Source: Epiperipatus broadwayi
Lineage: Eukaryota > Onychophora > Udeonychophora > Euonychophora > Peripatidae
Length of the DNA stretch: 64,000 bases
Direction: 5' to 3'
Assembly: GCA_028023455.1 (NCBI GenBank)
Contig: JAQFVV010006238.1
Coordinates: 6,828,572 to 6,892,571 of the forward strand
A program made the translations under genes and the position numbers. The notes under the pieces were generated by a model. It was not told where the DNA came from. It searched no databases and saw nothing but the letters and a program-made list of their open reading frames with translations. Positions 47,099 through 59,700 of this stretch are shown piece by piece. Position 1 is the stretch's first letter. Each line of letters opens with the position of its first letter.

Positions 47099-47624
47099 CC
47101 ATGTTGTGAATTACTTTATTATATATAGACTGTTTAATGTTTATTACAATAGTAAAGTAAAAATAAAAAGAAAGAATTTATTTACTTAGTCAAATAAAAT
47201 CAATGTGTTGTATCAATATAAAATAATTGGACTAATAATTATTCACATTCTCTGCCTTAATTATTTAGGAAAATCTTTCTTTATATATAAATAAAACTAG
47301 TAGGAAAATGATTTCATTTTTTTTTATTACAGTATTATTGAGTATTGATAAGGTGGGAGTGTGTTTATTGCAACAATATATATATATATATTTAAAAATG
47401 GTTGTTATATATATAAATTAACTTACTCAGATAACTGCCAATCAAATTACATTAAAATACCCAATCAATCAATTGTATTAAGACTATTGTTTTATAGCCC
47501 TAATATCCCTCATAAATTAACAGTCGCTTACTTGCTAATATACTTCAAAGTAATATAAAAAAAAATGTCTGTATAAATCCCAAATCCAAGAATATTTCAA
47601 AATTAAAAAAGTAAAACAATCATA

Positions 47625-47990
47625 CAGCTTCACACGATCACCATTTATATGCTGCACATGCTGTTAATAAAAGTATGTGATGCGATGTGGTGCATTGTAA
47701 CTTCTTTCTCAGAGTCAGGAATCTTTCAACCAATATGTGAGAGAAGCCTGTTAGCCAATTTACCTTCACTTCCCATTCCTCCCCCTAAAAGTTTTTCCCA
47801 TATTCTTCTCTATCCTGCTATGGACCATTTCCACAATACAATACCAAACTCTTCATACAGTAGTGCCACCAAGTGCAAGCCTTCATAATCAATGGATGCA
47901 AAAAGTTTTGTGCAAAAACTTCCTGCAACTATTGATTATGAAGACTTGCACTTTGGTGGCATTACATGGAGAGTTTGGTACTCTTATTAA
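47625..47990. mobile_element. Foldback family FB1, copy C
   Basis: CACACGATCACCATTTATAT opens the copy. The inner arms are clear: AACTCTTCATACAGTAGTG, CCACCAAGTGCAAGCCTTCA and CAATGGATG against ATTGATTATGAAGACTTGC, ACTTTGGTGGCATTACATGG and AGAGTTTGGTA. A stretch of about 130 bp (about 47690-47820), absent from the other copies, separates the outer from the inner part of the left arm. A 79-codon frame here is incidental. Confidence 0.75.
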
Positions 47991-48356
47991 TCATAAAGCA
48001 GTTTTAAAAATTTAAACATGTAAATATTATGACAATATAGCCTAAGTAAATAATATTCATTAAAGCTGTAGCCTCAATCACATGCGTATAAAATGCGATA
48101 GTAGGGACCTCTACAGGTCTTAAACCACATGCTTACTCTTGGAAGAAAAGAGCCTAAGGAAGAATAAAAGCAGTAGCATAAATGTATCAATCTTGGATTT
48201 GGTATTTATAAAAAAGTTTGGCACATTAGATACCTCATTGCTAATTGATGAGTGATGAACAATTGTTTTGAGAGCACTGCTTAGCTGATTATTATAGCAT
48301 AATTTCAAAGATTGTAAACAAATATTTTTACAGTTGTATTTATATATTGGACTACT

Positions 48357-48640
48357 TCCATTATCTAATATAAGTATTAAATGTCTTTAGAATAATTTAA
48401 CTTTATTTAAATATTCCAAATACATTCAACTATTAGTCATAGCATACAGATTAGTATATACACAACTTTTGAAAGGTATTATTCTCCCCTCTTCTTTAGG
48501 TGTTACCAGCCTGAACAGTGACAATGCTAGCATGGGGATAGAACATGGACTCTTAAATTCTTGAATGCTGAAAATAGTCCACAGAATAACTAAAATATGA
48601 CCACAAACCTTCAGAAAAACACTAAATATTTTCATACTTT
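48357..48640. mobile_element. Foldback family FB2, copy C (left arm)
   Basis: TTGGACTACTTCC begins the arm as in copy A. TTAAATGTCTTTAGAATAAT, CATTCAACTATTAGTCATAG and CAGTGACAATGCTAGCATGG follow in FB2 order. A convincing right arm is not seen, so this copy is truncated or degraded. Confidence 0.65.
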
Positions 48641-49610
48641 AATGATGTGGAGATTGGCAGTTCTAAAGCTCTTTCTGTTATTTAGAGATTCAAACTACTT
48701 ATAAACTCCCAGGTGATAAACCATTTGATTATTATTATATAATTTATCTACTTAGTCCAGATTAGTTGTATATATATATTTGAATTATATAATTATTGAA
48801 TACTTTTTATGTTGTTTTGTGTGTGTGAGTGCATGTTATTGATATTATAGGAAGAATGCTTTACAATGTCTTAATATTATCTTCCAAGTACTCTAATGTG
48901 TAAATAAAGTTTTAATTTTGAAAGTAAAAATAGCTCAATAGACATTGAAAAAATGTGTGTAATAAAAAAGTAGACTATCTACATTTTTAGTAGCAGATCA
49001 GAGTTACCCTAGATAAAATGTCAATTTAATAATATTAATGCAATTGTTACTAATTTTCACACTATTATATGCAATGAATATGATATAGTAAGCATGTTAG
49101 GCAGAAATAAACCTAAATATTATTAAAATACTATCTTTTCTGTATATATTTTCATTTTACCAAATAATATTAATAATAAACCCTCTACATAAAGATGAAT
49201 ATGCAAATTGTAATTTTTTTATATTCTTAAATTACAAGCCATATTATACATATATTAAAAGAAAGACCATTATGAAACTACTCATAATGTGATTTTATAT
49301 TTTATAAAAACCTAAACTTATTGCAAGCTTATACTTATTATATCAGATTATTTTGTTGTTTTTCTGAGGTAATTCCTAGAACAAAATCTCTTTGCCAATC
49401 CTGTTGCTTTTTTGATTGAAAAAAAAAAAAAATCAGATTTTCTTTTAATCAACTTTAACAAAGTTTAATAAAAAGCTAGTAGAAATAAAAAGAATATTCA
49501 TTTTAAAAATTTTCTCTATCACTTAAAAGTACATTATTTCAGTTATTAGATTTTTTTATATCAAGTATCACCAGCAGTTTTTACCAACTCAACAATACAC
49601 TATATTTGCC

Positions 49611-49690
49611 CATCATCATCATCATCATCGTCATCATCATCATCATCATCACTGCTACTACTACTACGACTACTACTATTATTATTATTT
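49611..49690. repeat. Compound trinucleotide repeat
   Basis: (ATC)n with one GTC interruption passes into (TAC)n and then (TAT)n. The open frame here is a translation of the repeat. Confidence 0.9.
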
Positions 49691-50939
49691 ATTGTCATCT
49701 ATTGAATTATTTTTTCTCTTATTGGATTCTGTTTATATATATATGTATTTTAAAACCAATTATGATATTTTTTATTTTTATATTTTTACTCATTTTAAGA
49801 TGTTTTCTGTCTTGTATTAGAAACCGTATTTTATTTCATTTATCCCTCTTTAAAATCACCCATTGAAAGCTAGAATAATCATTGAATACAATAGGGTAAT
49901 GTCTTATCCAAAGCGCAGACTACCTTCTGGTAAATAGTATTCATCAATGGGAATTATTGCACTTATATCTCTGTACATTAAGCATCACACCATAATTTTC
50001 TTGTATTATCCAAGGTATATAATGAGAGATGCAATCATCAGAAAGTGAACTCAGGCTAACTTGCTTATAAATGTATATAGCTTTACACTTGCCAACAAAT
50101 AAATATTTTAATGACTTCAGTATTTTGTTAATTAAATACACTTTGATTTTTTTTACAAGTCTGTGATAGATAATACAAAGTAAATTGTCTTTAAATAACC
50201 TACTGTAGGCAAAGTTCTTTGCAATAGATCTTTATAGTGAAACAATGAAGAAGGATGCTGAACCCAAAAGACTTTCCAAGTGTTGCATAATGAGGGTTTG
50301 AACCACATTCTCCACTCTTTTTTTGACTACTGTCTAAGAATAATGATATACTCATTTACTTATCAATATTGGATAGTTATCTTGATTGGGTAGTGGTAAG
50401 TGTATCTGAAAGCAAAATTTTAAACCTTGTAAAATTTTTACATGGCTTAAATTCGAACCCAATAAAATTCATGGCAAGCAGATATGCTACTATTGTATTG
50501 TTATGCTCTTTCCTAGGGCTAGGATTATTATCAGTATGAAAATTGCTAGATCTTGTTTAATATTGTGATAATTAAAAATTAATTTTATTTATAGCCATTT
50601 GAAATTCATATACATTTTATATTAATTTTTTTTGAAAGAAAAATATTAGAACAAATTAATACTTTTAAAACTCAAATTACGATTCTTTTTGAATATTTTC
50701 TTTTTTAGCCCCCCTTCCCCACAAAATCTGTCAATGAAAAAGGCTTATTTCTTGCCATGAAATTTGCGTCAAGTAATTTTAGCAATGCTAAAATTCAAAG
50801 CAAGAGCTTTTATTACTATATTTAATAACACCAACAAATAATCAAATAGCCTTTGCTACACATTACTTTTATGTAGAAAACCCCACCTTTCGTACTCCAG
50901 TTCTGCCACTTAATGTACGTTTGTGTGATTAATAGATGT

Positions 50940-51275
50940 CCAGATAGTAGGGATTAAAAACAATATATGGGTAAGGGAACAAACAGGTGTTACTGATCTC
51001 ATTGAAAAAAATTAAAAAACTAAAGTGGAGTTGGGCTAGACATATTGCTAGAAGAGATGATAATAGATGGACAATTGAAATCTTAAACTGGATTCCAAGA
51101 GATTGTAAAAGACCCAGAAAGAGACCACATGTGAGATGGATGGATGAAATAAAAAAGTGTGCAGGGGTGATGTGGAGAAGAGAAGCTAAAGATTAGAGGA
51201 GATGGATTGAACTTGCAGATACCTTCATCCTGCAATGGATTGATAATGGTTGATGATGATGATGAATAAAATTCT
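50940..51275 (+). pseudogene. RTE-like LINE 3' end
   Basis: The segment starts within GGGAACAAACAGGTGTTACT. It then encodes SLKKIKKLKWSWARHIARRD, DNRWTIEILNWIPRDCKRPR and a RWMDEIKKCAGVMWRREAKD end, with a stop at 51196. This is the conserved C-terminal tail of RTE-type non-LTR polymerases. The 3' end is AATGGATTGATAATGGTTGA followed by (TGA)n, the usual simple-repeat tail. It is 5'-truncated, as most LINE copies are. It is the best-preserved of the copies in the window. Confidence 0.9.
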
Positions 51276-53209
51276 ATTTACAGCTGCTCTTTCCATATTC
51301 CAATACTATTGTGTAGATCCCAAGCACTTTATTGATGAAAACCACAAGCCAAAACCCAATCTGGAGATAAGGATCGGACATTTGGTATTTATTAAGTAGA
51401 CAAAATAGATTTGTTTATATCTAACAGCAGAACTGAAAATTAGGCAGTCTGGTCTTTTATAAAAAATATTTATAAAGATCAAAACATAATGGCTATAATT
51501 GACCACAAAATTAAACTTGGATAAAATACTTTTGATAGGAATAATCAATCATTAAAATTGTGCTGATGTGTAAATTTGCTATATAGACCTTTGATGTAAG
51601 ATCAAAACAGCGGTTGCAGAATATTTAACAAAGTTGGTTGGATGTATTATAAATCAATAAGAAAGTGTTGAAAGTGAAGTCATATAGTTGAAATTACAAA
51701 CAAGTTTACTATCACTCCTAAAAAATATAAAAGATGAAAATGAAATAGTTGTCATATTGAAGAATAGATGTTAATAGATAAATAATTAAACAACTAATCT
51801 AAATTTCAAGAGTTGTTAAGTTATATAGACAAAAATAGATATGTGAGGTTTATTGCAGCTATAATGTGAAGAAAAGTAAGTGTGGCCTCAATTGCTGAAA
51901 TAAATCTGGATGACCTATCATTAATGCTATGGATCAATAATGGATAATTATGCTATGTATAGATATATTTATGAAGGTAATTATGACCTAATGATTAGTA
52001 TTTCCTTCTGCTGTATGGAGTTTGATTATACACCAAGTAAAACTTTGATATTTATCCAGATTCTAAAGTAGACCATAAATGTCAAATCTAAATATCAGAT
52101 TATTGGTGAATAATCAAATAGGTAATTAAATTTCTTAGCAATATGTAAAACTCATCTTGCAATTATCAAACACAGTATTGAATTCTTTTTTCATATTGTT
52201 TTTATGAGTTTGATATAAAGATTTTTGTCTTGCAGTAGTTATTTAAAAGTGGTTTTACTTACAACATGCACACACGCATATATATATATAAATGAAAACA
52301 GTCAACAGTTAAACAATATTAAACAATACCAAGAATCTCAATCTGTTTGTCAAAATAGACAGCCTTTTTTATTATGATAAAGATGGATACCCACCTTTAT
52401 ATATGGTTGCCCTGACAACAGACAAATTGCGATTTTTGAGTATTGTTTACGTATTTATAAATAAGTCATACTTTAAGCATCATTTGCTTTGTTATTTAAT
52501 ATATATATATATTTAAAATATGCATTTTATACATTTTTGAAACTTATGTATATTTGAGAATCTCTATTCATATGTTTCAAAAATTTTTGCTGAAATGGAA
52601 GTTTTAACTATATTTAGAAAAACTAATTATATGCACTACAAAGTGAAGAGCTATTTTATATGGTAATATTTACTTTAAAAAATACATATATTAATTTGCT
52701 GTGAAAAGAAGTTTGATTTTATCTGAAAGATTTTTTGATTTCTCTGAGATGCAGCTGTTACCGTTATATGATTATTAATATCATAAACAATTATGTATGG
52801 GCTGCTCACCAATATGCTTTAGTCAGCAGACAAGTTTATTGGATTTTTATCTCTGAATTTAACATCAAGAAACACTATAATCACATAGATATTTATGTAG
52901 TAAATAATGGTAATTACTTTTTGGAGAATATAAAGTCACTAGCCAAAGCAGTAATTATTAGCTGAAGGCAGAGGGTTCTAAAAATCCCATGATTGCAGAT
53001 ACATGTTGTCATTTAATGATTACTTATTATTTATGTACTTATTTCTAATATTGAATGGAACATTGTTGAACTCTGTGAAGTTAGAAGAAAAGGTAAAGAG
53101 ATACTTGTTTTTTTAAAAAAATGAGTGCATAAATGTTACTACAAAAGCACAGATATTGGAACTGGGATTCATTTTAAGTGAAAAAACAACAGTGTGTTTA
53201 TTGTAAAAC

Positions 53210-53318
53210 AAGGAAGTTCACTGGTATTTTATGTAGAAGAGTGGCTAAGAATCAGAGAAATTGGATTAAACTTGTAATGACTTTCATCTTGCAGTGAAAT
53301 GAAACGATGATGATGAAT
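53210..53318 (+). mobile_element. RTE-like LINE 3' terminal fragment
   Basis: GAAGAGTGGCTAAGAATCAG, AAATTGGATTAAACTTG, then TTTCATCTTGCAGTGAAATG and a GATGATGATGAATGA tail match the extreme 3' end of the 51.2-kb copy. Too short to code. Confidence 0.7.
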
Positions 53319-53539
53319 GACTTTAATTTTTAATTGAGACCTATAGTTTTATATTTGAGCTAAAGATAATATCTAGTTTAATAAATGATAAGTAGTAATC
53401 AATAATATAATTATCTGAAGTGATTGGTACAAAAATTGTGAGTACAAGTAAGTTTGACCCTTGCAGATCAAAATATAATATATAAATTTAATATTGATTT
53501 TTTTTTCATTTGTATTTGTAATTCAAATTTGCAAATGTT

Positions 53540-53770
53540 TCTTCATCTGTGTATCAAAGAGGTTTTTTCTTCCTTATATTCTAATGACAAGTGCATTTTT
53601 AGTGAAATTCATCATTATCTATGTATTGAAGTGGTTTCTTCCTTCTTTATAAACTTAATGTTAAGTACTTGTTTAATGAAGTTCACAATATTATAAAAAA
53701 CTTCACTAAAAATGTAATTAGCACTAGGTTATAAAAAAGAAAGAAACCACTTCAATATGCAAACAAACAT
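53540..53770. mobile_element. Foldback element with a partly doubled left arm
   Basis: GTATTGAAGTGGTTTCTTCC (about 53622) pairs with GAAAGAAACCACTTCAATAT (about 53738), and GTTAAGTAC-side sequence with the right-hand equivalent. A second, diverged version of the left arm lies directly upstream (about 53552-53616: GTATCAAAGAGGTTTTTTCT, later AGTGCATTTTTAGTGAAATT). The 80-codon frame at 53454-53696 overlaps and is incidental. Confidence 0.6.
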
Positions 53771-53999
53771 TTGCATATTTGAATATATATATAATTTAAA
53801 AGATGTAAAATAAATGAATTTGTATGGCATAGCTTTAGTATTGAGAAGCAAAAACAATTGTGGCAAGTTGTGGGTTGCAAAAAAAACTGATTATTATTTT
53901 GACAATACTCAAGTGTTATAATATATATATTACAAAAAATAAAGTCTGATATCACATGACTAATTTAAACAAGCTTGTGTTACAAATGTTATATAACCA

Positions 54000-54157
54000 G
54001 CTTGCACATAAGCCCTTAACAAGCTTGCAGAATATCCCTAACCCTAGACTGGTTTCTGCTACTGGCTTCTTTAGTGAGCACTGAAGAAGCCAGTAGCAGA
54101 AACCAGTGTTGGGTTAGGGATATTCTGCAAAGATTGTTAAGAGCTTATTTGTGAGCT
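54000..54157. mobile_element. Foldback hairpin, ~157 bp
   Basis: GCTTGCACATAAGC ... CTTGCAGAATATCCCTAACC ... TGGTTTCTGCTACTGGCTTC is mirrored by GAAGCCAGTAGCAGAAACCA ... GGGTTAGGGATATTCTGCAA ... GCTTATTTGTGAGC. The loop is about 15 nt (TTTAGTGAGCACTGA). It is MITE-like. The TTAGGG-like words are part of the arm and not a telomeric array. Confidence 0.75.
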
Positions 54158-55609
54158 CTTTATAAATATATATGTACAAGAAGAGAGATAGATGGACACA
54201 TAAATAATACAGTCAATTTCACAATCAAACAAGTGTAATAGTATTTTTTTTAAAAAAAATTATATTTCATTATAATAATAAATTACACTTTTTCATTATC
54301 ATAGTAATTATCAGTATTAACTTATTTATAAATAAATGTTAATTTTTTTATTGAGAATAGCTTTATTATATAAGTAATATTTTAGCATTTTATTAGTTTA
54401 ATTATATTTTATAATAATAAGAAATTATTACTGTTAATTTTTGATTGTTAATGGATTTGTATTACTTATATTTGCAATAATATTCAAAGACCTCACACTT
54501 CCATGCAAATATTTATATGCATGATGAAAATGTTAATAGCATAATATGCCTTATTCATGACCCAAGGTTCAAATTCAGGTAAATTTATTTTTATTTGGTT
54601 TTGGCTAACATATGGTTTTTATTTAATGCAACATAGTAAAATTAATATTGGTAACCATCTAATCATTGGTCAGTAATAGAGCATCAGGTTTTCTTAGTAA
54701 AAATATTAAAAAAAATTGTAAATCTTAGCCAGTTGGTATTTGGTTAGACTGGTGAGTATTGTCGTCTATACAACTTTTGATTTATTTTGGAGATGTTTAA
54801 GATCGGAATGGGGAAAACTTCTAATATCCAATAAGATTAAAGGTGGATCAGTTGTTCAACAATGTCGATCAGACACCAGTGACTTGTTTAGACTTTACGA
54901 TTTAATACTAAGAAACTAGTTGGATTTTCTTAACATGAGATGCATATATGTGAAAGTTCAATTACTTATTTTTTAATTTACACTTTTATCAAAAAGAAAT
55001 ACAAATAATTAGCTGTAATATTTTGGAGACTGTAAAGTCATTGGTTAAATAAACAATTAGCAACTGAAGGCATCTTGTACTGACAATCATTGGTTGATGG
55101 ACCAAAGCCATTATTTATAGAAAAGTTTTTTTAAAATCTGATTGACTCTATCACTAAAAGAAGATTGCAAGAAGAGAACTATTAAATGAGACAATGTTCA
55201 ACTTGCAAAGTGGGGAATAAAATGTATAAATACAATTGATATAAAATATTGACATGTACTTTCAATAGTGTCACATGTTGGGAAAACACAAATAAAATGG
55301 GATTTATCATAGATAAAAAGTAAAAAAAAACATTGTGAAGATTGACAGTTAGCTGATAGAGTGATAAGATTAGTTATTCAATTTGTTGAAAAATAGTAAA
55401 AAATGCAGAAAATTTAAATTTATGTTTCAACAATTGCTTATTCAGATTAAAGTAGATAAGTTCTACATAAATTGGGTAGAATTTTTTTGATCACAAATAA
55501 CATTTATTCTTAGAATTGGAATGAAAATTAATTTAAACAATTGAAAAAAGTGTTATGACCACCAACTTATAGCCAGCTACTGTTTGCACAAGTACCCTGG
55601 AGTGCCCAC

Positions 55610-55910
55610 TAAACGTCACATGATCACCATTCTCTATATCTATGCAAGCTGTTTAAACACATACAGTAGTGTTAGCCAATGCAAGTCAGAGTAATCAATG
55701 GATGCTAGAAGTGTTATGAATAAAATCCATATCTAGTATCTACTCATCCAATATCCACTGGTTAGTTTCTAGCTTGTGGATTTCATCAGTAAGGAGCCTT
55801 GTATCCATTGATTATTCTGAATTGCACTCAGTGACACTAATGTATGGAAGGTTTTGTCTCTATTTTAACAGGTTGAATTAGCATAGAGAATGGTGGTCAT
55901 ATGATGTTTA
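55610..55910. mobile_element. Foldback family FB1, copy D (most complete)
   Basis: The termini are TAAACGTCACATGATCACCA and TGGTCATATGATGTTTA, inverted. Inner blocks are ATTCTCTAT / ATAGAGAAT, CATACAGTAGTGTTAGCCAA / ACTCAGTGACACTAATGTAT, and CATCCAATATCCACTGGTTA at the centre. The full length is about 300 bp, which defines the family ends. Confidence 0.8.
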
Positions 55911-56134
55911 CATACCAAAACATGTAGATGCTAAAGTGGGTCCAGATTTATATGACTATTCAAGCAAACAAGCTTGAATTGAAAACATTATGGTGTTTTC
56001 ATTTTGAACTTATAATAGTTAATTAAAAATGTAAAATATGAATGATGGAGGATTTCATTAGATCCTAAAACATAGGTGCATTGCTCTCAAATTCAAGGTT
56101 CCTCATGGATCAAACCACAAGCAAGAAACTTGTC

Positions 56135-56255
56135 TGGAGATGTTGGATGAGTAGGTAACAGATAGGGAAGCATTTTTGCATCCATTGATCATTCTGAGTT
56201 GCACTGAGTGGCACTCCTGTATGAAGAGTTTTGTCTCTGTTTTAACTGAGGGCAC
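56135..56255. mobile_element. Foldback family FB1, half copy
   Basis: GTTGGATGAGTAGGTAACAG, CATCCATTGATCATTCTGAG, TTGCACTGAGTGGCACTCCT and AGAGTTTTGTCTCTGTTTTA match the right half of FB1. The left half is missing. It lies about 230 bp from copy D. Confidence 0.7.
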
Positions 56256-56305
56256 TGAAACAGTGATTCCATAAATTATTATCAATGTTGATTCTTTGAC
56301 TTAAT

Positions 56306-56964
56306 GTCAAATTGAATGGTATTTTCCCCTCTATTTTTCAGGTGTTGTTGATTGATCAGTGATAGTACTAGCAAAATAATTCATCTGATGACCATTAAAT
56401 TTGTAAAAATTTAAGATAATGTTCTAGAGAACTAAGCTATCTGTCACAGAAAACAGTCAATAGAAATTGGAAACATTTCTCTAGGAGAGACCTTCAGAAT
56501 TCTTCATTTTTTCTTAAAGTCAAAATTAATAAATGTTTTTCAAACATTATGGATTATCACACTCAGTTGATTTATGAGGTTATTTGCCTTTCTCAGGTAG
56601 AAGTTTCTTTATTTTTATTTTTTATTTCTAATATTCTCGATTTTTGGTAAGAAAAGAATGGAAAAGTCTGAAGAACGCTTATAGATAAATATATGTAATT
56701 TCTACTGATTATTGATTTTGACAGAATAACTTAATTAGAGTGACATCGTATTGAAGCTTAAGGGACACTTTCTACAATTCTCATACTAGTACTGTCCGTG
56801 GTCAGGCCATCATCTGAAAAAAAAGAGAAGAACAAGGTCACATAAAGATAATGTTATATAACTAACTTGGATGTCATTAGTAGTTGAATGCAATTGAAAA
56901 AAATAAAATTTGGATTATTCTAAAAATACTTAACAATTAAAGTTTGATTATGGAAATGGTCCAA
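56306..56964. mobile_element. Foldback family FB2, copy D (degraded, expanded)
   Basis: The left side has TTTTCCCCTCTATTTTTCAG and CAGTGATAGTACTAGCAAAA. The right side has CATACTAGTACTGTCCGTGG, TATATAACTAACTTGGATGT, AGTTGAATGCAATTG and the terminal GGAAATGGTCCAA. About 300 bp of unrelated-looking DNA lies between the arms. The left terminus is not recognisable. Confidence 0.6.
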
Positions 56965-57779
56965 TATATAATTATAAATTATTTAATTTGTTAAACATTT
57001 TTTATATTCTTTATTATGTTTTATAATCTAATGTCTAATTCCTGAATGACTTTCAATATAGAGATCAAACTCTAATTGTCATGAGATATTTGATTTAAAA
57101 AACATTTCTGTAAACTTATACTTCAAATTTATTTTTACGTAAAAGAAAAAAATATAAAAACAGACTTTACTATACATATATTTATTTTATTTATTATAGA
57201 TTATTAGCAAAATTATTGTAATATATTATAGTACACTTTTTAATTATTTAATTATGTGGACAACAATAGGATTGTTCATTGTATCTAATATCAAATGACA
57301 TGCAAATACCAAATGTGAAAGATGCGGCACAACAATTATTTTCTCCTGAATAAACTGTGATGTTTTTCTTCAATCAAAAAGTGTTCCCGGAAAAGTTAAT
57401 GTTTGAATATAATTTCCCATATTTTATTAAAGCATGGCGAGTTATGCAATTAATTTAACTGCATATACATGAAAATAATTTAGAAACTTCAAAGATAATA
57501 CAAACTTATATTCCATTTAGCACTGAAGTTTTATGTGAGATTGCATCATAGTTATCATCATCAATTTGTATCCATTACTTGGATATACAATCAATTAATT
57601 GCTACAATGACCAATATATATATATTTTAAATGACTATTTTGAAAATGGCAGCCCTCTTGTAAGACTGATGATATCATTGAATAATGATGTTATGTCATT
57701 CAAAAGAAAATGGTGACATCTATGCTAAAAATGTACATACAGTATAGAGTTTATTTAATATAAAGTGTGTGCTAATAGC

Positions 57780-57900
57780 TCCAAACAAGCTTTTCTGATA
57801 AATGCTATGAAAAAAAAAAGCACTTAAAATCTCTATCTAGAATTATCCCTGCCCCCAACCAGTTTCGAACTAATAGCTCTTGTCAGTGAGACATTAGGAT
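57780..57900. mobile_element. FB1 internal fragment
   Basis: AAAATCTCTATCTAGAATTA, CCAACCAGTTTCGAACTAAT and TGTCAGTGAGACATTAG resemble the FB1 centre (ATCCCCATCTAGTGCC, ACTAGTTTTTAACTTGTGAC, CATCAGTGAGGAGC). Degraded, without arms. Confidence 0.45.
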
Positions 57901-58112
57901 ATACAGATACTAAATCTAAAATACAAACTCAAACCCAGTATTTATCTAATACTTAACTATTAAGTAGAAAATCTGAAAATTTCAGATACCTATATGTCTT
58001 CATATCCAGCTATTTAACTTAAATAGCTATATGGATCTGAACAAACATCAGCTACACCATATAATAATAGTCTTAGTAATATAACATCAACAAAGCCTCA
58101 AAAGCAAAACTA

Positions 58113-58261
58113 TAATAGTAAGAAAATCAAGTCATGCATCATGTGACTTAGCTTAATAATCTTGCATTACAAATCTATTAGCTTGTTTATTATATTAGAT
58201 TTGTAATACAAGCTTATTAAGTTAAGCCATGTGATGTACAACTTGATTTTCTTACTATTAG
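58113..58261. mobile_element. Foldback hairpin, ~148 bp
   Basis: TAATAGTAAGAAAATCAAGT ... CATGTGACTTAGCTTAATAA ... TTGCATTACAAATCTA is mirrored by TAGATTTGTAATACAAGCTT ... AGTTAAGCCATGTGATGTAC ... ACTTGATTTTCTTACTATTA. Part of the arm (CATGACTAATTTAAACAAGC, TTGTGTTACAAATG) also occurs near 53954-53990. Confidence 0.7.
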
Positions 58262-58634
58262 AGTTTATTTATTATTCTTGGTACAATTTACAATATTATA
58301 ATAAAGAGAATGTATAATTATGACATTACAATATGATTAATGTATAGTACTTTATTTAATTTTCATTCAGGGTTCTTCCAAGATAATCATGACTAAAGTA
58401 AAATTTAATGACTATAAAATTTTAAAAAAAGTGCTTTATTCAATACAATAAGTAATCCAAAGCCTATTTTGATGACATGCAATAATCAAATTTATTAATT
58501 TTATATTTTAAAACATACATTAGCTTATATCTCTCTTATGGATTAAATTTTTTATTAATGGTATTTGCGTATGGCAAAAGTTAAGATCATTATAACTGTG
58601 CATTTTAATTCCTATAATTGCTAGTTATTTTGAG

Positions 58635-59700
58635 AGAAAAATATTTCATGCATTATACAATTAATAATCAATGATTAAAATTTATAACTACTTTATCTTT
58701 ACAAATGTAAAATATATACAAATACAAAAACTATATTAAGGGCAAAGTTTTATTAATTTTAACAATACTGTAGTGTTTAGCATGCTTTTAACTGATAATC
58801 ATCATAAATATATATTTATGATGATTATCAGTTGAAAGCATGCTAAGCACCATAGTATTGTTAACAGTAATAAACCTTTGCTTTTAATATAGTTTTTGTA
58901 TTTGTATATAAATTAATAATCAACCTTACAAGAGCAAAGTTACTAAATATAAGTGGAATATTATTTACTATACAGTATTTGTTTGACTTTAAATCATAAT
59001 TAGTAATTTGTTGCATATATATACACATCAAAGAATATACTATTGCAAATGTAAAATAATACACTGCTGCAGCATAAAACTAAAATAAACATTGGCCCTA
59101 TACCATACTATTAATATTTTCTTAAATTGTTGTACTATAGCAAAAACATTCAGTCAACTAATTTTGAATTAAAACTTTTCAATATCATTGTAATCTAAAA
59201 GATTTTAGTAAAATGGGGGGGGGGGAGAAAATGATTTCATGAATTATGCAATTAGTAATCAACTTTATATAATCAAATGTTATTAAATCAAAATTAAAAA
59301 TAATATTTACTAGATTTTAAATCATAATTTCATAATTTGTTTCAGACATATCCAAGGCAAGAGTGACATTATCACAAACTTACAAAATTACAGTACTGGG
59401 GGAAAATACAGATTCCATTCAGCATAAAACTAAAAATAAATTTTGGTCATATATTATAATAATTAGTATTAAATTGTGTCTTGCATGCATATCAGTTAAA
59501 ATATTCAATTGAGAAACTTTAAATCAAAACCTTTATGAAAGCTAATTTTAGCCAAACTAAAACTGCTATTATTTTAATAATATTTTTGGTAAAAGTCCAA
59601 AAAAAAGAAGGGAGATGATTTCATGTATTATGCATTTAATAATGAATTTTGTATGATGAAAATACAATACAAACAAATTGGTGTTTCATGCTTTTAATTT
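58635..59700. repeat. Diverged direct repeat, ~350-390-bp unit
   Basis: The ordered words TCAT(G)-ATTATGCAATTAGTAATCAA, TTTAAATCATAATT, CAGCATAAAACTAAAA-TAAA, and a TTGAATTAAAAC / TTTAAATCAAAAC block recur near 58650-59150, 59230-59560 and (start only) 59600-59660. The first unit contains the hairpin at 58712-58910, which the later ones lack. Confidence 0.6.
58712..58910. mobile_element. Long hairpin, arms of about 95 bp
   Basis: The left arm runs TATATACAAATACAAAAACT ... TTAACAATACTGTAGTGTTT ... AGCATGCTTTTAACTGATAA; the right arm is TTATCAGTTGAAAGCATGCT ... AGTATTGTTAACAGTAAT ... AGTTTTTGTATTTGTATATA. The loop is a few bases of AT. The central 55 bp on each side differ at only a few positions. 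Confidence 0.75.

Noticed and set aside
54040-54120. Interstitial telomeric repeat
   Set aside because: Only one or two TTAGGG-like words occur, and they are part of a foldback arm.
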